Of a stretch of DNA of 64,000 bases, positions 16,358 to 26,373 are shown in pieces. The DNA comes from Actinospineispora eucalypti. Its GTDB lineage: Bacteria; Actinomycetota; Actinomycetes; Mycobacteriales; Pseudonocardiaceae. The notes beneath the pieces were generated by a model. That model made no database searches, had not been told where the DNA came from, and saw only the letters and a list, made by a program, of their open reading frames with translations. The stretch's first letter is position 1, and the number at the start of each line of letters is the position of its first letter. The DNA is taken from assembly GCA_014208095.1 (NCBI GenBank), contig JACHMT010000005.1:930001-994000 (forward strand). The letters are read 5' to 3'. Position numbers and translations under genes: made by a program.

Positions 16358-16516
16358 CCAGGACGTGAGTTTCCCGGCATACTCCCGATGTCTCTGGAGT
16401 GGCCGGGGCCCTAGTGTCCCGTAACAGGGTTGTCCAACTCACATCACCCGGCCCATCCGTGCGCTCGGTGGTCTGCTAGCCGATCCGCCTGCCATCCCGG
16501 AACGGGGGACCCGTCC

Positions 16517-17857
16517 ATGGTTCGTTCGTTAGCCCCCCGCCCGTGGGTCCCTCCGTTGCCGGAGCGGCGGGTCGCCGAGGTGGCGACGGCGGTTGCGGAC
16601 CGGACGGCGCCCCAGGTGCTGGCCGAGATCGACCGACTGGTCGCGGAGAACCACCGGATCCACGATGTCGACTCGGTCAACCTGAACCCGGCGACCAACG
16701 TGATGAACCCGCGCGCGGAGGTGCTGCTGTCCGCCGGACTGGGCTCCCGTCCCTCGCTGGGCTACCCGGGTGAGAAGTACGAGATGGGGCTGGAGGCGAT
16801 CGAGCAGATCGAGATCATCGCCGCCGAGCTGGCCGCCGAGGTGTTCGGCTGCCGCTACGCGGAGATCCGGGTCGCCTCCGGTGCGATCGCCAACCTGTAC
16901 GCGTTCATGGCCACCTGCCAGCCGGGGGACGCGGTCATCGTGCCGCCGGCCACCATCGCCGGTCACGTCACGCACCACGAGGCGGGCGCGGCCGGCCTCT
17001 ACGGGCTGCGTATCGTGCCCGCCCCGGTGGCCGAGGACGGCTACACCGTGGACGTGCCGGCGCTGCGCGCGGTGGCCCGCTGGGTGCGGCCGCGCCTGAT
17101 CACCATCGGCGGCAGCCTGAACCTGTTCCCGCACCCGGTCGAGGACATCCGCAAGATCGCCGACGAGGTCGGGGCGAGGGTGCTTTTCGACGCCGCGCAC
17201 CTGTGCGGCATGATCGCCGGGAGGGCTTGGCCCTCGCCGCTCGCGGAGGGCGCGGACATGATCACGATGAGCACGTACAAGAGCCTCGGCGGGCCGGCCG
17301 GCGGGCTCATCGTGACCGACGACGCCGAGCTCGCCGAGCGCCTCGACAAGATCGCGCACCCCGGGCTCACCGCCAACTTCGACGCCGGCCGGACGGCCGC
17401 ACTGGCGGTGACCATGCTCGACTGGAAGGTGGCCGGCGAGGCCTACGCCCGAACCATGCGGGCAACCGCGCGCAGGCTGGCCTCGGAGCTGGAGGCGATG
17501 GCCCTGCCGGTGTTCCGGACCGATCGCGGGGTCACCGCCTCGCACCAGTTCGCGATGCGCGCGCACACCTTCGGCGGCGGCCAGCGCGCCGCCCGCCGGT
17601 TGCGCGTGGCGAACCTGCTGACCTGCGGCATCGGCCTGCCGGTCGAGTCGGTGGCGGACGACGTGAACGGCCTGCGGATCGGTACGCCCGAGGTGGCGCG
17701 GCTGGGCATGCGTGAGGACGACATGCCGGAGCTGGCCGGGTTCATCGCGGGCGGCCTGGACCCGGAACGGGATCCGGCGAGCGTCGGCGCCGACGTCACG
17801 GAGTGGCGCAAGGGCTTCTCCGGCGTGCACTTCACCGCCGACAGCCCGGATTTGTAA
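16517..17857 (+). CDS. SHMT-fold PLP enzyme (serine/alpha-methylserine hydroxymethyltransferase or aldolase family)
   Basis: A 446-aa fold-type I PLP enzyme of the serine hydroxymethyltransferase family. VNLNPATNVMNP and GYPGEKYEMG near the N-terminus and VLFDAAHLCGMIAG near residue 230 fit SHMT. The PLP-lysine motif reads MSTYKSLGGPAGG rather than the usual THKTLRGPRGG, which points away from housekeeping GlyA and toward the alpha-methylserine aldolase or hydroxymethyltransferase branch. ATG at 16517 follows GGGGG; an in-frame ATG at 16430 would add a non-conserved 29 residues. An amino-acid permease gene begins 25 bp downstream. If it condenses glycine with a one-carbon unit it would close the sarcosine pathway. 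Confidence 0.75.
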   Translation: MVRSLAPRPWVPPLPERRVAEVATAVADRTAPQVLAEIDRLVAENHRIHDVDSVNLNPATNVMNPRAEVLLSAGLGSRPSLGYPGEKYEMGLEAIEQIEIIAAELAAEVFGCRYAEIRVASGAIANLYAFMATCQPGDAVIVPPATIAGHVTHHEAGAAGLYGLRIVPAPVAEDGYTVDVPALRAVARWVRPRLITIGGSLNLFPHPVEDIRKIADEVGARVLFDAAHLCGMIAGRAWPSPLAEGADMITMSTYKSLGGPAGGLIVTDDAELAERLDKIAHPGLTANFDAGRTAALAVTMLDWKVAGEAYARTMRATARRLASELEAMALPVFRTDRGVTASHQFAMRAHTFGGGQRAARRLRVANLLTCGIGLPVESVADDVNGLRIGTPEVARLGMREDDMPELAGFIAGGLDPERDPASVGADVTEWRKGFSGVHFTADSPDL

Positions 17858-17882
17858 GAGGTTTGCTACGAGGGGAGTTCGC

Positions 17883-19301
17883 ATGTCCGGCGAGGTAGAA
17901 ACCACGGTAATAACGCAAGAGGATCTGAAACAGGGGCTGACCCAGCGACACGTGATGATGATCGCCATCGGCGGCGCCATCGGTGTCGGCCTGTTCCTGG
18001 GCGCGGGTAAGGCGATCCAGCAGGCCGGTCCGGCGCTGATCGCGGTCTACGCGATCACCGGCGTGTTCATCTTCATCATCATGCGGGCGCTGGGCGAGCT
18101 GCTGCTGTACAAGCCCGTCTCCGGCAGCTTCGCGGAGTACGCGAGGGAGTTCTTCGGCCCGCTCTACGGCTTCATCACCGGCTGGGGCTACTGGGTCACC
18201 TGGACGGTGATCGGCATGGCCGAGCTGACCGCCGCCGGGATCTACATCCACTACTGGTTCCCGTCCATACCGCAGTACCTGAGCGCGCTGGTGTTCCTGG
18301 TTCTGCTGGTGTTGCTCAACCTGGCCGCCGTCGGCGCGTTCGGCGAGGCGGAGTTCTGGTTCGCCTCGATCAAGGTGCTGACCATCCTGGCGCTGGTCAT
18401 CGGCGGCACAGTGGTGATGGTCTTCGGGGTCGGCAAGGCCGGCCAGGAGGGCACCATCGTGAACCTGTGGGACCACGGCGGCGTGGCGCCCAACGGGCTG
18501 TTCGCCGTGCTGCTCACCTTCCAGATCGTGGTGTTCGCCTACCAGGGCGTCGAGCTGGTCGGCATGACCGCCGCCGAGACCAAGAACCCGGGGAAGGTGC
18601 TGCCCCGGGCGGTCAACAGCATTCCGGCCCGGATCGGCGTGTTCTACGTCGGCTCGCTGCTGGTGCTGCTCTCGCTGTTCCCGTGGACCGAGTTCAGCAA
18701 GGACACGAGCCCGTTCGTGCAGGCGTTCGCCCAGATCGGGGTGCCGGCGGCCGGCGCGCTGATGAACTTCGTGGTGCTCACCGCCGCGCTGTCCTCGTGC
18801 AGCTCCGGGCTGTACAGCAACGGGCGGCTGCTGCACCGGCTGTCCAAGGACGGGCTGGCGCCGAGCAAGGCCGGCAAGATCAGTGGTACCGGGGTGCCCG
18901 CCGTGGGCGTGCTGGCCTCGGGCGCGGTCATGCTGATCGGCGTCGGGGTGAACTACGTGGTGCCGGAGAAGGCCTTCTCCTACATCACCTCGGTGGCCAC
19001 CCTGGGCGCCATCTGGTCCTGGGGCATCATCGTGGCCTGTCACCTGGTGTACCGCCGCCGGGTGGCCAGCGGCCAGGCGAAGCCCAGCCCGTTCCGGCTG
19101 CCGATGGCCACCGCCGCCTGCTGGGCGGTGCTCGGCTTCCTGGCCTTCGTCACCGTGCTGCTGGCGTTCGACGAGGCCAACCGGGTGGCGCTGTACTCGA
19201 TCCCGCTCTGGGCGCTCATCTTCATCGGCGGTTACTTCGGCTTCGGCAAGCGGGGCATGCGCCGGGTTGAGATGGAGCGCACTCAACAGTCTGTTGGCTA
19301 G
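17883..19301 (+). CDS. Amino-acid permease (APC superfamily, AAT family)
   Basis: A 472-aa permease with about 12 membrane segments. RHVMMIAIGGAIGVGLFLGA near residue 20 and ALGELLLYKPVSGSFAEYAR are the consensus of the AAT family (GABA, aromatic, proline permeases). ATG at 17883 is preceded by GAGGGGAG. It follows the SHMT-fold gene by 25 bp and probably imports its amino-acid substrate. Its last codons carry a CAACAG-T-CTGTTG palindrome that belongs to the ethA operator, so the two elements share sequence. Confidence 0.88.
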   Translation: MSGEVETTVITQEDLKQGLTQRHVMMIAIGGAIGVGLFLGAGKAIQQAGPALIAVYAITGVFIFIIMRALGELLLYKPVSGSFAEYAREFFGPLYGFITGWGYWVTWTVIGMAELTAAGIYIHYWFPSIPQYLSALVFLVLLVLLNLAAVGAFGEAEFWFASIKVLTILALVIGGTVVMVFGVGKAGQEGTIVNLWDHGGVAPNGLFAVLLTFQIVVFAYQGVELVGMTAAETKNPGKVLPRAVNSIPARIGVFYVGSLLVLLSLFPWTEFSKDTSPFVQAFAQIGVPAAGALMNFVVLTAALSSCSSGLYSNGRLLHRLSKDGLAPSKAGKISGTGVPAVGVLASGAVMLIGVGVNYVVPEKAFSYITSVATLGAIWSWGIIVACHLVYRRRVASGQAKPSPFRLPMATAACWAVLGFLAFVTVLLAFDEANRVALYSIPLWALIFIGGYFGFGKRGMRRVEMERTQQSVG

Positions 19302-19320
19302 GTCGACACACTGTTGATAG
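19281..19320. promoter_or_regulatory. Candidate EthR operator upstream of ethA
   Basis: Two motifs lie side by side: ACTCAACAGTCTGTTGGCTA (19281-19300) and TCGACACACTGTTGATAG (19303-19320). The first shares the pattern ACTCAAC-N4-TGTTG with the element before ethR at 6324. The second resembles, from memory, the M. tuberculosis ethA-ethR operator. The region ends 40 bp before the ethA start. Confidence 0.65.
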
Positions 19321-19360
19321 CCTGCTGGCGTCGCACTCGCCGGAGAATCGGGAGACGCCA

Positions 19361-20840
<1,480 letters not shown>

Positions 20841-20854
<14 letters not shown>

Positions 20855-22466
20855 TCGGCTCCGGGCCGGGCTCCTCCTCGTCGGCGATCGGCTCGGGGGA
20901 CGGGTGCACCGCCAGGTGCGCCCGTCCGGTGTGCAGCGCCCACCCGAACACCGCCGCCGCGAAGACGGCCACGACCAGCGTGTCGAACGGCGCCGGCAGC
21001 ACCTCGGTGCCGCCGAAGGCGCCCAGCCAGGAGAACAGGGTCAGCCCGGCCAGGTAGCAGACCAGCCAGCCACCGGTGCGCACCTCGGCGAGCAGCGGCT
21101 GCTCCCGGTTGTTGCGCCACATGACCAGGAACAGCGGCACGCCGACCAGCGCCAGCGGCATGGCCAGCCGCAGCTGCGCCCAGCCCGACCAGTAGACGAA
21201 CTCGGTGGCCACCACGAAGCTGATCGGGGCGATCCAGCGCAGGCCGGGAACCCAGCCGGAGAGCCGGTGCGGCTCGGCGATGGCGAACGTGCCGGCGGCC
21301 ACCGCCGCCGACATGTACAGCAGCAGGTACATGATGCCCATCACGCTGACAATCTGCTGCCAGCCGCCGAACGGCAGCAGGAAGAACACGACCACCACCA
21401 GGTTCAGCGCGAACGCCCGGCGCGGAATGCCGGACGCCTCGTGGACCCGCATGAAGTAGCGGGGGAGCAGCCGGTTCTTCGCGGTGGCATAGGTGTGCCG
21501 GGCGTTGATCGCCACGCCCACGTAGGCCGAGCCGCCGGGGGAGACCACCGCGTCCGCGTAGAGCAGCACGGACAGCCACCACAGGTTCAGGATCAGCGCC
21601 AGCTGGCCGAACGGGGAGTCGAAGTTGACCCCCTGCCAGCCGCTCGCCAGCTGCTCCTCGGGCACCGCGAACAGGAACGCCGCCTGCAGCCCGATGTACA
21701 TCAGCACCGCGAGTCCGATGCTGGCCAGCACGGCCAGCGGCACCGTGCGGCGCGGGTTGCGGGCCTCGCCGGAGAAGTCCACCGGAGCCTGGAAGCCACT
21801 GATCGAGTAGATGATCCCGCCGGCGGCCAGTGCCGTGAGCACCGCCGAGTACCCGTAGGGCGCGAACCCGCCGTGGTTGGTGAGCCGGCCCGGGTGGAAG
21901 CCGGAGGCGATCAGCGCGACGATGGTGAGCACCGGCACCACGATCTTGAAGATCATGATCAGGTTGTTCACCCGGCCGAACAGGCGCACCCCGTACCAGT
22001 TCAGCGCGGTCAGCAGGAAGCTCAGGGCGATGCCCACCAGCAGGCCGGGCAGGGTGATCGACTTGTCCCGGTACAGCCAGGGCAGGTAGTGCGCCGCGTA
22101 CTGCAGGATCGCGGTGATCTCGGCCGAGTTGGCGCCCACCGAGAGCAGCGTGGACCAGCCGATCATCGTGCCGACCAGCCGGCCGTTCGCGTACAGCGGC
22201 CAGCGCACCGTGCCGCCGCCCTCCGGCCTGGTGGCGCCCAGCTCGACCAGCACCAGCGCGATCAGTGCGCAGAGCATCCCGGCGGCCAGCCAGGCCAGCA
22301 GCGAGGCCGGTCCGGCGCGATTCGCCGCGTGCATCGCGGCGAACAGCCAGCCGGAGCCGACGATATTGGAGAAGCCGATGGCGGTGAGGCTGCCGACGCC
22401 GAGGTTGCGCCGCAGGCGCCGTTCCTCGACCAGCACCGATTCGTCGTGTGTTCCCCCCTGAGTCAC
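20841..22466 (-). CDS. APC-superfamily amino-acid permease
   Basis: A 541-aa membrane protein with about 12 to 14 hydrophobic segments. LGVGSLTAIGFSNIVGSGWL (near residue 20) is an APC-type first helix and GFQAPVDFSGEARNPRRTVP near 230 is the conserved loop. A hydrophilic acidic C-terminus (EEEPGPEP) is unusual. Start is uncertain: GTG 22466 or GTG 22439 both fit, with AGGGGGG between them. It converges with ethA. Substrate unknown; amino acids or amines are typical. Confidence 0.85.
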
Positions 22467-22826
22467 CCGGCTTACAATTCCGGGGAACGTTCTCCAGAGC
22501 AAGAGCGTGTTCTGGTGGGGCTGGGTTTTCAACGACGGCTTGGACGGCGAGGGCGGAGTTTGTGGCGGGTTGGTGTGCCGCCCGTTGCGTTGCGTCCGGT
22601 GCGGCAGGCCGCGCTCACACGCTGTAATTGGTGGTGCGCCGCGCCGGCCGGATCGCAAGCGGTGACGTCACCGAGCGGTCGTCCGAGCCGGGCCGAGATC
22701 GGTCACGGTGTGTAGTCGTGGCCACCGTTGCCAATGAGGCCCGTATAGGGGGATGAACTCGGCACCGGAATGGCGGATCCGTGGTGCCAAGCCGCGGGGC
22801 GATGTCAAGCCGGTGATCGCTGTCCA

Positions 22827-22863
22827 TGGCGGTTCAGCGTCGAAAATCGAGGCTAAACCGCCA
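22827..22863. repeat. Long stem-loop within the noncoding island
   Basis: TGGCGGTT at 22827-22834 pairs with AACCGCCA at 22856-22863, and inner bases AGC/GCT and CGA/TCG extend the pairing around an A-rich loop. This is a good candidate for a structured RNA or transcriptional terminator. Confidence 0.55.
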
Positions 22864-23024
22864 CAGTCCGCGATCATTCCGCGCGGCCACTGCTGAGCCG
22901 CAACAAGAGCGGTCCTGGCCGGGAACAGACACTGCCAGTTCGGCACCAGCCGCACTTTCGAGGCCGAACCGCCAGAGGCGACGATCATGCTCGGCGGATC
23001 GCGGCTCAGCCATGCGCTGACCAC

Positions 23025-23042
23025 CGCGTTCAGCGGAACGCG
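23025..23042. terminator. Hairpin downstream of dimethylglycine oxidase
   Basis: Stem CGCGTTC/GAACGCG with AGCG loop, three bases beyond the stop of the minus-strand gene at 23045. It is the same dispersed hairpin seen at the D-aminoacylase stop, which suggests that the repeat is used as, or tolerated at, gene ends. Confidence 0.45.
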
Positions 23043-23044
23043 AA

Positions 23045-25474
23045 TCAGCCGCGCAGCCGGGTCATCTTCGGGTCGAACAGCGGCTCCTCGGCGACGGTGG
23101 CGGGCAGGCGCTCGTCGAAGTAGCCGATCTCCACCGGGGTGCCCGGTTCGGCCAGCTCCGCCGGCAGCCAGGCGTAGGCGACGCCGGAGCCGACGGTGTA
23201 CCCGTAGGCGGCGCTGGTCACGTACCCGACGGCGGTGCCGCCGGAGTACACCGGTTCGTTGCCCAGCACGGTCCGGTCCAGGGTGAGGCAGCTGAGCTTG
23301 CGGGTGACCCGGTCCCGGCGGCGCAGGGTGGCGTCCCGGCCCAGGAAATCCGGCTTGTCCGGCTTCACCGCGAAGCCGACACCGGCCTCCCAGGGGTCGT
23401 GCTCGAAGGTCATGTCGGTGCCGAACGAGCGGTAGCCCTTCTCCAGCCGCAGGCTGTTGAACGCGCCCCGGCCCGCCGCGATCAACCCGTGCGGCTGGCC
23501 GGCCGCCCACAGCGTGTCCCACAGCTTCAGCCCGAGGTCGGCGGTGGTGTAGATCTCCCAGCCCAGCTCGCCGACGTAGGACAGCCGCAGCGCGGTCACC
23601 GGCACGTTGCCCAGGTAGGCGGCCTTGCCCCGGAAGTAGCGCAGCCCCTCGTTGGAGAAGTCCTCGCTGGTCAGCGGCGCGAGCACGTCCCGGGCCCGGG
23701 GACCCCACAGGCCGATGCAGCAGGTGCCGGCGGTGATGTCCCGGACCGAGGCCGAGCCATCCCCGGGAACGTGGCGGCGCAGCCAGTCCAGGTCCAGCGG
23801 GCCGTTCACGCCCACCTGGAACTCGGTCGGGCTCAGCCGGGCCACGGTCACGTCGCTGCGCACCCGGCCGGCCTCGTCCAGCAGCAGCGTGTAGGTGACC
23901 GAGCCGACCGACTTGTCGATCTTCCCGGTGCACATCCGCTCCAGGAAGGAGGCCGCGCCCGGCCCGCTGACCAGCAGGCGCTTCAGTGCGGTCATGTCGT
24001 ACATGGCCACGGCCTCGCGGGTGTACTGCGCCTCCGCGCCCACGATCGGCGACCAGTAGCGCGCCGCCCAGTCGTCCGGTTGCGGGATGTCCCGGCCCTC
24101 GACCAGGTGCGCGTTGGACTCGTACCAGTGCGGCCGCTCCCAGCCCATGGCCTCCAGGAAGTAGCCGCCCAGCTCGCGCTGCCGCTGGTGGAACGGGCTG
24201 GTGCGCAGCGGGCGCGGCTCCTCCATGGGCTGCAGCGGGTGCTTGATGTCGTAGACCTCGACGAAGTTCTGGCAGCCCCGGCCCCGGACGTAGTCCGGCG
24301 CCAGCTGGTGCGGGTCGAACCGGCTCAGCTCGCAGCCGTGCAGGTCGAACGACGAGCAGTGGCCGTCGACCAGCCACTCGGCCATCGCGGCGCCCACCCC
24401 GGCGGAGTGGGTGACCCAGACCGCCTCGGCCACCCAGAAGCCGCGCACCTCCGGCGACTCGCCGAGCAGGGGCATGTCGTCGGTGGTGAAGGAGAACAGG
24501 CCGTTGATGCCCTCCTCGATCTTGGCCTGCCGGGTGGACGGCAGCAGTGACCGAGTGACCCGCCAGGCCTCCTCGAAGTCCGGCGCGGTGAACGGCTGCA
24601 CCGACGGCATCACCTCGGCGGCCTCCACACCCAGGATCTCCTCCACACCCACCGGCATCGGGCGGTGCCCGTAGTAGCCGATGCCCAGGGTGTCGTGGCG
24701 TTCCCGGTAGTAGAGGTCGGCCTCCTGGTGGCGCAGGATGGGGCGCAGCGCCTCCTCCCGCTGGCCGGCCAGCGCCGGCACCTGGCCGGTCCAGGCCAGC
24801 TGGTGGGCCAGCGGGACCAGCGGCAGGGTCAGCCCGACCATGCCGGCCACCTTGGGTCCCCAGATGCCGGCACAGCACACCACCACGTCGGCGGACAGTG
24901 CGCCGGCGTCGGTGCGCACCCCGGTGACCCGGCCGCCGTGGTGAACGACGTCCAGCACCTCGGTTCGGTCCAGCACGCGCACCCCGCGCGCCCGCGCCCG
25001 CTCCACCTGGGCGTTCACCGCGCGGACCGCCTTGGCCAGGCCGTCGGTCGGCACGTGCAGCCCGCCCAGCACCTGTTCCCGGTCCAGCATCGGGACCAGC
25101 TCGGTGCACCGGTCCGGGCCGACCACCTCGGCGTCCAGGCCCCACGCGTGCGCCCAGCCCGCCCGGCGGTGCAGCTCGGCCAGCCTCGGCCCGGTGGTGG
25201 CCACCTCCAGCCCGCCCACCTGCAGGAAGCACGGGTCGCCCCGGTAGTCCAGGCCGCACAGCTTGTCCACGGTATAGCGCGCCAGGTCGGCCATCGTCTT
25301 GCTGGCGTTGGTCTGGAACACCAGGCCGGGGGCGTGCGAGGACGAGCCGCCCGGCTCGGGCAGCCGTCCCTGGTCGACGATCGTGATGTCGTCCCAGCCG
25401 CGGGCGGCGAGTTCGTCGGCCAACGCCGCCCCCACCACGCCCGCGCCGATGATGACCACCTTTGGACCGACCAT
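23045..25474 (-). CDS. dmg: Dimethylglycine oxidase (FAD and GcvT-fold)
   Basis: An 809-aa two-domain enzyme that oxidises dimethylglycine to sarcosine and transfers the one-carbon unit to tetrahydrofolate. The N-terminal FAD half begins VVIIGAGVVGAALADELAAR and contains GGSSSHAPGLVFQTNASKTM (about residues 40-60), whose histidine lies where flavin is linked in relatives; the C-terminal half is GcvT-like (about 430-800) and ends in FDPKMTRLRG, which I recall as identical in Arthrobacter dimethylglycine oxidase. Length is the family norm. It is divergent from the FadR-type gene at 25672 across 197 bp that contains a 23-bp palindrome. It supplies the middle step of the betaine route. Confidence 0.9.
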   Translation of the reverse strand: MVGPKVVIIGAGVVGAALADELAARGWDDITIVDQGRLPEPGGSSSHAPGLVFQTNASKTMADLARYTVDKLCGLDYRGDPCFLQVGGLEVATTGPRLAELHRRAGWAHAWGLDAEVVGPDRCTELVPMLDREQVLGGLHVPTDGLAKAVRAVNAQVERARARGVRVLDRTEVLDVVHHGGRVTGVRTDAGALSADVVVCCAGIWGPKVAGMVGLTLPLVPLAHQLAWTGQVPALAGQREEALRPILRHQEADLYYRERHDTLGIGYYGHRPMPVGVEEILGVEAAEVMPSVQPFTAPDFEEAWRVTRSLLPSTRQAKIEEGINGLFSFTTDDMPLLGESPEVRGFWVAEAVWVTHSAGVGAAMAEWLVDGHCSSFDLHGCELSRFDPHQLAPDYVRGRGCQNFVEVYDIKHPLQPMEEPRPLRTSPFHQRQRELGGYFLEAMGWERPHWYESNAHLVEGRDIPQPDDWAARYWSPIVGAEAQYTREAVAMYDMTALKRLLVSGPGAASFLERMCTGKIDKSVGSVTYTLLLDEAGRVRSDVTVARLSPTEFQVGVNGPLDLDWLRRHVPGDGSASVRDITAGTCCIGLWGPRARDVLAPLTSEDFSNEGLRYFRGKAAYLGNVPVTALRLSYVGELGWEIYTTADLGLKLWDTLWAAGQPHGLIAAGRGAFNSLRLEKGYRSFGTDMTFEHDPWEAGVGFAVKPDKPDFLGRDATLRRRDRVTRKLSCLTLDRTVLGNEPVYSGGTAVGYVTSAAYGYTVGSGVAYAWLPAELAEPGTPVEIGYFDERLPATVAEEPLFDPKMTRLRG

Positions 25475-25619
25475 GACCCCGCCTCCGGTGCGTGATTCGC
25501 AACAGACTCCATTCTGCGCAACAAGCGTGCTGGTCGGCCCCGAGCCGTGTCAAGGCCTGAACGGTTATGCGCGCCGAGGCCTGGCTTGACTACGGCCCTC
25601 CTGGCCGTCATCCTTCCGA

Positions 25620-25642
25620 AGTGGCTCAGTGGCTGAGCCACT
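25620..25642. promoter_or_regulatory. 23-bp palindromic operator, FadR/GntR type
   Basis: AGTGGCTCAG-TGG-CTGAGCCACT is a perfect inverted repeat with 10-bp arms and a 3-bp centre. It lies just upstream of TATAAC (25649-25654), a likely -10 box of the regulator gene at 25672, so it should govern that promoter and possibly the divergent dimethylglycine oxidase. Confidence 0.75.
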
Positions 25643-25671
25643 GGCCCTTATAACACTCTAGGAGTCGTCGG

Positions 25672-26358
25672 ATGTCCACGCCGATCCGCCGGGACACGGT
25701 GGTGAGCACGCTGGTCACGCGGATCAGCGAGGACGTGCTGAGCGGCCGCTACCCACCGGGCAGCTCGCTGCCGCCGGAACGGGTCCTGGCGGCGAGCTAC
25801 GGGGTCACCCGCACCTCGTTGAAGCACGCGCTGGTGCAGCTCGCCCAGGCGGGACTGGTGGAGACCAAGCACGGCGTCGGCACCCTGGTGCGCGACTACC
25901 AGGAGCTGGGCGGGCTGGAGCTGCTTCCCGCGCTGCTGCGGCTGGACCCGCTGCGCTGGGGCTTCGAGGTCTTCCAGGCCCGCCGGCAGGTCGGGGCGCT
26001 GCTGGCGGCCGAGGCGGCCCGGAACGGGACCGTCGCCCAGCGCACCCGGCTGGTGGAGCAGGTGGCCGCCGTGCGGGCGGCCGAGAACGCCGACCAGGCG
26101 CAGCTGGCCGAACTGGAGTTCCACCGGGAGCTGGCCAGCGCCACCGGCAACCGCGTGTATCGGCTGCTGTCCAACGCGCTGTTCGCCGCCTACCTGCCGG
26201 TGCGGGGCGCGCTGCAGGGGCCGTTCACCAACCCGGCCGAGGCGGCCGACCGGCTGGAGCCGCTGCTGAAAGCGCTGCTCGCCGGGGATGCGAAGGCCGC
26301 CCACGCCGCCGCCGAGAGCTACCTGCACGAGACCGAGCGCCTGATGCTGGGCGCCTGA
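25672..26358 (+). CDS. FadR-subfamily GntR transcriptional regulator
   Basis: A 228-aa GntR regulator with a winged helix-turn-helix GRYPPGSSLPPERVLAASYG then VTRTSLKHALVQLAQAGLVE (residues about 25-65) and an all-helical effector domain of the FadR/FCD kind. ATG at 25672 follows GGAGTCG with a palindromic operator and TATAAC box just upstream, so autoregulation is likely. The lipocalin-like gene starts 15 bp downstream, so the transcript may continue into it. Effector unknown. Confidence 0.9.
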   Translation: MSTPIRRDTVVSTLVTRISEDVLSGRYPPGSSLPPERVLAASYGVTRTSLKHALVQLAQAGLVETKHGVGTLVRDYQELGGLELLPALLRLDPLRWGFEVFQARRQVGALLAAEAARNGTVAQRTRLVEQVAAVRAAENADQAQLAELEFHRELASATGNRVYRLLSNALFAAYLPVRGALQGPFTNPAEAADRLEPLLKALLAGDAKAAHAAAESYLHETERLMLGA

Positions 26359-26373
26359 ACCGGAGGATCCGCC

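Larger units (their letters stand above)
22467..23044. other. Noncoding island with stem-loops, second copy of the repeat family
   Basis: A 578-bp stretch with no credible gene. It carries GCTTGGACGGCGAGG (22538-22552), identical to the inner end of the 11.7-kb element, a stem-loop TGGCGGTT...AACCGCCA (22827-22863), a far inverted pair GCTGAGCCGC/GCGGCTCAGC (22892-22901 and 23001-23010) and the dispersed hairpin core at 23028-23039. It separates the permease promoter side from the 3' end of dimethylglycine oxidase. Confidence 0.65.

Noticed and set aside
22668..25553. A 961-aa frame covering dimethylglycine oxidase and the noncoding island
   Set aside because: It is the wrong frame of the oxidase gene; its product is repetitive Arg/Gly/Ala-rich.
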